A program made the position numbers and the translations under genes. From NCBI RefSeq assembly GCF_963665245.1, contig NZ_OY762267.1, positions 4,002,001 through 4,066,000 of the forward strand: a DNA stretch of 64,000 bases. Direction: 5' to 3'. Every line of letters starts with the position of its first letter. Positions within the stretch are counted from its first letter, which is position 1. The notes under the pieces were generated by a model. The model was not told where the DNA came from. It worked only from the letters and a program-made list of their open reading frames with translations, and ran no database searches. Of the stretch, positions 60,654 through 64,000 are shown piece by piece. The stretch comes from an uncultured Paludibaculum sp. (GTDB lineage: Bacteria > Acidobacteriota > Terriglobia > Bryobacterales > Bryobacteraceae).

Positions 60654-61901
60654 TTGGCCTTCGATGAGTCTCGCGCACCTCATGCCCGCTACAAGTGGGA
60701 GGTGCTGGCCATACTCTGGGTAGCTTTCTTCCTCAATCAGGCCGACCGCCAGATCTTCAACGTCGTCCTGCCTCTCATCCGTGACGACCTGAAACTCACC
60801 GATGCCGACATGGGCTTCATTGCAATGGCCTTTACGGTCGTCTTCGCCTTGCTGGTACCGGTGGCGGGCTATGTGGGCGACACTTTCAGCCGCAAATGGA
60901 TCTGCACCTTTAGTGTGTTGTTCTGGAGCCTGGCTACGATGGTCACGGGTTGGAGCACGGGCGTTGTGACCTTGATCCTGTTCCGCAGCATCGCCATGGG
61001 TGGTGGTGAAGCGCTGTTCGCGCCCGCCAACTACGCCATGCTCGCCGGCTATCATCGCGAGACCCGGTCTCTGGCCTTGGCGCTGCAGCAGACATCGGTC
61101 TATATTGGCGTCATCGCCAGCGGCTATGCCGCCGGCTATATCGGCGAACACTACGGCTGGACCTACGCCTTCTACCTCTTCGGTGGCGCCGGCGTGTTGC
61201 TGGGTGGTGTCATGGCGGCGCGCCTAAAGGACCCGCCACCAGAACCGGACGAGCAAGCGGCCGCGAACCAGAACTCGTCTCTGCGGGAGACCGCCGGCAT
61301 CCTGCTGAAGAACCCGACCGCGATTCTGCTCACCGCCGCCTTCGCGGGCCTCATCAGCTTCGTCATCGGCTACCTGACCTGGATGCCCACTCTGCTCCAC
61401 GAAAAGTTCCACCTCTCGCTGGCCGACGCCGGCTTCGCCTCCATGTTCTACGTCCACGTCCCGGCTTTCATCGGCGTCGTCATCACTGGCCGGTTCACTG
61501 ACCGCTGCGTGGCCCGGCGTACGGATGCTCGCCTGCTGCTGCAACTGGGCGGCATGCTGGGCTGCGCGCCGTTTCTCTGGCTGATGGGACGTGCCGGCAC
61601 GTTACCGGGTTGCTATCTCGCGCTGGCCGGCTTCGGCCTGTTCCGGGGTGTCTATGAAGCCAATACCTATGCCGCGTTGTATGATGTGGTGCCAGTCCGT
61701 TTCCGTGCGTCCGCCGCGGCCATGATGATCACCTTCGGTTTTCTCACTGGCGCCCTTTCGCCGTTCCTGTTGGGCTATCTGAAGCCGACGCTTGGGCTGT
61801 CGGCTGGTGTTTCATGGTTAGCGGCCCCGGCCTTGTTCGCCGCAACGGCTGTGTTTCTCGCATGGCGGCGCTCACCGTGGCAAACCGGCCAGCGGCCTTG
61901 A
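60654..61901 (+). CDS. MFS transporter
   Basis: 415 residues, twelve predicted membrane helices. MFS signature loops are visible: 'FLNQADRQIFNVVLPLIRDDL' in helix 1, 'GYVGDTFSRKW' between helices 2 and 3 (motif A) and 'GGGEALFAPANYAMLAGYHR' after helix 4. It is most like the spinster/anion-cation symporter groups that carry uronates or other organic anions. The TTG start is backed by AAGGAG seven bases upstream (60641-60646). Divergent from the TonB receptor, it probably brings the released sugar acid through the inner membrane. Confidence 0.85.
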   Translation: MAFDESRAPHARYKWEVLAILWVAFFLNQADRQIFNVVLPLIRDDLKLTDADMGFIAMAFTVVFALLVPVAGYVGDTFSRKWICTFSVLFWSLATMVTGWSTGVVTLILFRSIAMGGGEALFAPANYAMLAGYHRETRSLALALQQTSVYIGVIASGYAAGYIGEHYGWTYAFYLFGGAGVLLGGVMAARLKDPPPEPDEQAAANQNSSLRETAGILLKNPTAILLTAAFAGLISFVIGYLTWMPTLLHEKFHLSLADAGFASMFYVHVPAFIGVVITGRFTDRCVARRTDARLLLQLGGMLGCAPFLWLMGRAGTLPGCYLALAGFGLFRGVYEANTYAALYDVVPVRFRASAAAMMITFGFLTGALSPFLLGYLKPTLGLSAGVSWLAAPALFAATAVFLAWRRSPWQTGQRP

Positions 61902-61967
61902 GCGCCACGTGAAGTTCCCTTTCCAGAATCCCAGTACCGTGCGGACCGACCCCGGTTGAAGCACCGG

Positions 61968-62696
61968 TCAGATGTAAAGGGGCACCATCTGCCGCCAGTA
62001 CCGGGCACGGTGGGCTTCACCATTCCAAACTTCCAACTGATGAGAGACACCCTTGCCCCAGAGGTCCCGGCTGAGTGCGCGGTTGCTGGAGTAGAACGGA
62101 TCCGCGTCGCCGACAGCCAAGACGATCTCAACTCGCCGCAGCCGGTTGATATAGGCCTCATCCGTAAGATTGGGCAGGAAGTGGTTGGGCGTGTGGAAGT
62201 AGATATCTTCGTCGTAGTAGCCGTCGAACAGATCCGGGAAAGTGCCGGCCGGTTTGGTCAGGTCGTAGCGGCCGCTCAAGGCGACAACCTTGCCGAAGAG
62301 TTCCGGGTGACGGAACGCAATGTTGATGGCGTGGTAGGCGCCAACGCTGCAGCCGTGCCCGATCAGAAAGGGTGACGGGTTGCGCCATTGAGTGAAAGGC
62401 ACCACCTCGCAGAGGATGTACTCCTCGTACTGCTTATGCCGGGCGATCCTGCTACGTGGAGGAGCGCAGCGGCCATACAGGCTCTCTGAGTCGACGCTAT
62501 CCACGCAGAACAGCTGCAGCCAGCCATTGGATAACTGGTGATGCAACGCACCTACCAGCCCCCAGTTCTCGTAGTCGAAGAAGCGGCCCTCCCGGGTGGG
62601 AAAGACCAACACCCGCGCACCCGCATGGCCAAACACGAGCAACTCCATTTCGCGTTGGAGCCGCGTGCTGAACCACTTGTGGTACTCCCGGTTCAT
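61968..62696 (-). CDS. Esterase family protein (esterase D-like)
   Basis: 242 residues, no signal peptide. Alpha/beta hydrolase of the putative-esterase family: 'LVFGHAGARVLVFPTREGRFFDYENWG' region near the start, nucleophile Ser in 'GHGCSVGAYHA' (about 118), acid in 'LAVGDADPF' and His in 'WNGEAHRARYW'. Acyl-ester substrate unknown. Lies 37 bases after the SGNH gene in the same direction. Confidence 0.85.
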   Translation of the reverse strand: MNREYHKWFSTRLQREMELLVFGHAGARVLVFPTREGRFFDYENWGLVGALHHQLSNGWLQLFCVDSVDSESLYGRCAPPRSRIARHKQYEEYILCEVVPFTQWRNPSPFLIGHGCSVGAYHAINIAFRHPELFGKVVALSGRYDLTKPAGTFPDLFDGYYDEDIYFHTPNHFLPNLTDEAYINRLRRVEIVLAVGDADPFYSSNRALSRDLWGKGVSHQLEVWNGEAHRARYWRQMVPLYI

Positions 62697-62733
62697 CCAC
62701 GGACCAGATTAGATGCTCCGTGTGAATCAACCG

Positions 62734-63339
62734 CTATCCGTTGGTGAATATTCTGTGGCGATATGGTTTGAGCACTTCAAGCCACAGCAAATAACCGGCA
62801 CGGCTCATGTGAAGTCCATCTGCCTGGAATAGTTCGGGACGCGGCCTGCCTTTGCTGTCCAGCATCGGTTCGAAGACGTCGATCATGTAGGCGCCGGAAG
62901 TCCGGTCGATCTCACTACGTATCCAGGAATTCGTCAGTCGGATCCGGTCCAGGATGTCGACTCGCGACGGACTAGGTTTAATCGATATGAACCCGAACGG
63001 CATCCCGTCCGACAACCGACGTACTTTGCCGGCAAGGTGCAGGAAGGATTCGAGTACCTCTTCCGGCTTGCGGCCGTCACCAAGATCGTTGTCTCCGGCA
63101 TAGACTACCAGGGACAGTGGCGAAAGCGGGGTGATCAGCCGGTCGAAGAAGTGGACACACGCCGCCAGGGTGGAGCCCCCAAACGCCATATTCAGCGTGT
63201 CAGGATGTCCCAAATCAGCAGCGAGCGAGTCCCAAAGCCGGAGACTGGAACTGCCATAAAAAACGACGGGGTGGCCGGATGAAGACCGAAGCGCTCCAGC
63301 TTGTTCCAGCACCTGCACTTCAGCCTCATACCATTCCAT
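62734..63339 (-). CDS. SGNH/GDSL-like hydrolase
   Basis: 201 residues, no signal peptide. SGNH blocks: Ser in 'FYGSSSLRLW', Gly in 'NMAFGGST', Asn in 'VYAGDNDL' and the Asp-His pair in 'ADGLHMSRAGY'. Probably an intracellular deacylase of a sugar or lipid; first gene of a two-gene esterase unit. ATG at 63339 is 16 bases past the left edge of the junction region with the integrase-like remnant. Confidence 0.83.
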   Translation of the reverse strand: MEWYEAEVQVLEQAGALRSSSGHPVVFYGSSSLRLWDSLAADLGHPDTLNMAFGGSTLAACVHFFDRLITPLSPLSLVVYAGDNDLGDGRKPEEVLESFLHLAGKVRRLSDGMPFGFISIKPSPSRVDILDRIRLTNSWIRSEIDRTSGAYMIDVFEPMLDSKGRPRPELFQADGLHMSRAGYLLWLEVLKPYRHRIFTNG

Positions 63340-63355
63340 GAACTCTCTACTCTAG

Positions 63356-63565
63356 CAAGGCGGACCTCAAGCAAGGCACGCCTATGCCGACGTGTCCGAG
63401 GCAACGGTAAACGTCCCGCCTGATCTTCAGATGGAACTGCGCCACTTGCTTGAGAGCCTCAGCGTGGACCCGAAGGCATGGGAGTCTGAGTTGATTGGCG
63501 AGACTGGCGGAGTGAATCAATCCGAACGCGTTTTGAACAGGGCAGAAACCGAGGGAGAGAGCTAA
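63356..63565 (+). pseudogene. C-terminal remnant resembling a tyrosine integrase
   Basis: A 69-codon stretch open from a TAG to a TAA contains 'ARHAYADVSEATVNVPPDLQ' and an acidic/helix-rich end, resembling what follows the catalytic Tyr in phage-type integrases ('...YADVS...'). There is no start codon or catalytic domain, so if real it is the last part of a deleted integrase gene. Family assignment rests on this resemblance and on the adjacent tRNA fragment. Confidence 0.4.
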
Positions 63566-63577
63566 GTCTATGAGAAC

Positions 63578-63622
63578 TGGAGCAACCCGCCGGGATCGAA
63601 CCGGCGACCTGCTGATTACGAA
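63578..63622 (-). other. 3' half of a tRNA-Thr(CGT) gene, probable attachment site
   Basis: On the minus strand the sequence reads anticodon loop TT-CGT-AA (63616-63622), anticodon-stem 3' strand TCAGC, variable loop AGGTC, T stem GCCGG / T loop TTCGATC / T stem CCGGC, acceptor strand GGGTTGCT and a genomic CCA (63578-63580). The 5' half is replaced by unrelated sequence from 63623 on: the expected GCTGA partner strand is missing. A tRNA cut exactly at the anticodon loop is the classical footprint of integrase-mediated insertion. Confidence 0.75.
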
Positions 63623-63794
63623 GAATATGTCACTCTTCAATGTTCGAGCAGGTTCATTTTCAATCGCTTAGACTGAAGCTCGACTAGCGCAACCGAAGCA
63701 ATCAGCGGCTCTAGCAGCTTCATTATGATCGAAAATCGCAGTCGCCGCAATGATCGGCCCGCCAGGATGCCAAGCCGTCTGGTACGATGCGTTC
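63623..63794. other. Short region beyond the tRNA fragment
   Basis: About 170 bases with several short overlapping frames on both strands but nothing recognisable; presumably the inner edge of the integrated element. Confidence 0.4.
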
Positions 63795-64000
63795 GTGAAT
63801 GTCGTGTTCCTGGTGATCGCACTTTCCTTGTCCTTGCTCCCGGCCACGGCATACGGCCAGACTTCGATGACAAGACTTCGCACATTGTTCAGCGCCTTCT
63901 TCGATGACAAACCGTCCGCTCCTGAGCCGTTCGGCTACAAGACCGGCTGGATAGTCGTGAGAAGCACTGACCCGAATGCGGTCGCTTCTGCGCTACCGTT
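63795..64000 (+). CDS. Secreted hypothetical protein (partial)
   Basis: A GTG at 63795 opens a frame with a textbook signal peptide ('VVFLVIALSLSLLPATAYGQ'), then 'DDKPSAPEPFGYKTGWIVV' and 'TDPNAVASAL', and runs off the window end after 68 codons. The 'GWIVVRSTDPNAVASAL' phrasing is seen in several uncharacterised bacterial proteins, but I cannot name a family. Confidence 0.5.
   Translation, partial: MNVVFLVIALSLSLLPATAYGQTSMTRLRTLFSAFFDDKPSAPEPFGYKTGWIVVRSTDPNAVASALP

Overview
The window is GC-rich, densely coding bacterial DNA that looks like an acidobacterium of the Solibacter/Bryobacter/Paludibaculum group (order Bryobacterales). Lineage pointers are a surface protein ending in the 'Solibacter C-terminal' domain (TIGR03437 type, 27545-29227), a VWFA-related acidobacterial protein (TIGR03436 type, 31121-32221), a very large Oar/SusC-like TonB receptor with an N-terminal carboxypeptidase-regulatory-like domain (56597-60004), a PadR regulator beside the start of a likely ADOP-type permease, and many secreted CAZyme-type enzymes. 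These assignments rest on protein family features read by eye, not on any search.

Left part (1-35.4 kb) is mostly housekeeping. It has a PadR regulator with two palindromic operator candidates, a two-domain methyltransferase, and an arsenite methyltransferase gene (arsM) whose promoter sits inside a perfect inverted repeat. A tight six-gene run follows: ggt, a sugar-phosphate isomerase-like gene, asnS, arginase, ddl and an S41 protease. Next are a minus-strand envelope/membrane operon, a four-helix-bundle gene with a decayed partial copy beside it, a 2Fe-2S thioredoxin-like ferredoxin, cmk-lysC, a PpiD/SurA-like foldase with DedA, sdaA behind an M61 protease, trmFO-xerC, a PilZ protein, an MrfA-like helicase, selB back-to-back with a VWA protein, a DUF362 protein, class I fructose-bisphosphate aldolase and a HAD hydrolase.

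A low-coding patch (35.4-36.1 kb) carries degenerate direct repeats and a truncated zinc-ribbon gene. From 36.1 kb onward the window is an accessory carbohydrate region. It contains a feruloyl-esterase-like enzyme, two metal-dependent amidohydrolases, a fused CE15 glucuronoyl esterase + SGNH esterase, a DinB protein, two tandem GH54 (alpha-L-arabinofuranosidase B-like) multidomain proteins behind a broken glycosidase gene and a LacI-type operator, and then a catabolic cluster. That cluster has an SDR, an enolase-superfamily sugar-acid dehydratase, a GntR regulator, a GH39-like glycosidase, a DUF6259 protein and a TonB receptor, with a divergent MFS transporter and two further esterases. Read together, these genes fit uptake and breakdown of an arabinose/uronate-decorated plant polysaccharide (arabinoxylan, arabinan or pectin side chains): outer-membrane import, de-esterification, arabinose removal, then sugar-acid dehydration and oxidation. 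The substrate is an inference.

The right end (63.35-64 kb) carries a likely mobile-element junction: an open C-terminal fragment resembling a tyrosine integrase and, 12 bases further on, the 3' half of a tRNA-Thr(CGT) gene cut at the anticodon loop. The last gene is a secreted protein running off the window. No complete RNA gene, insertion sequence, CRISPR array or replication origin was found.
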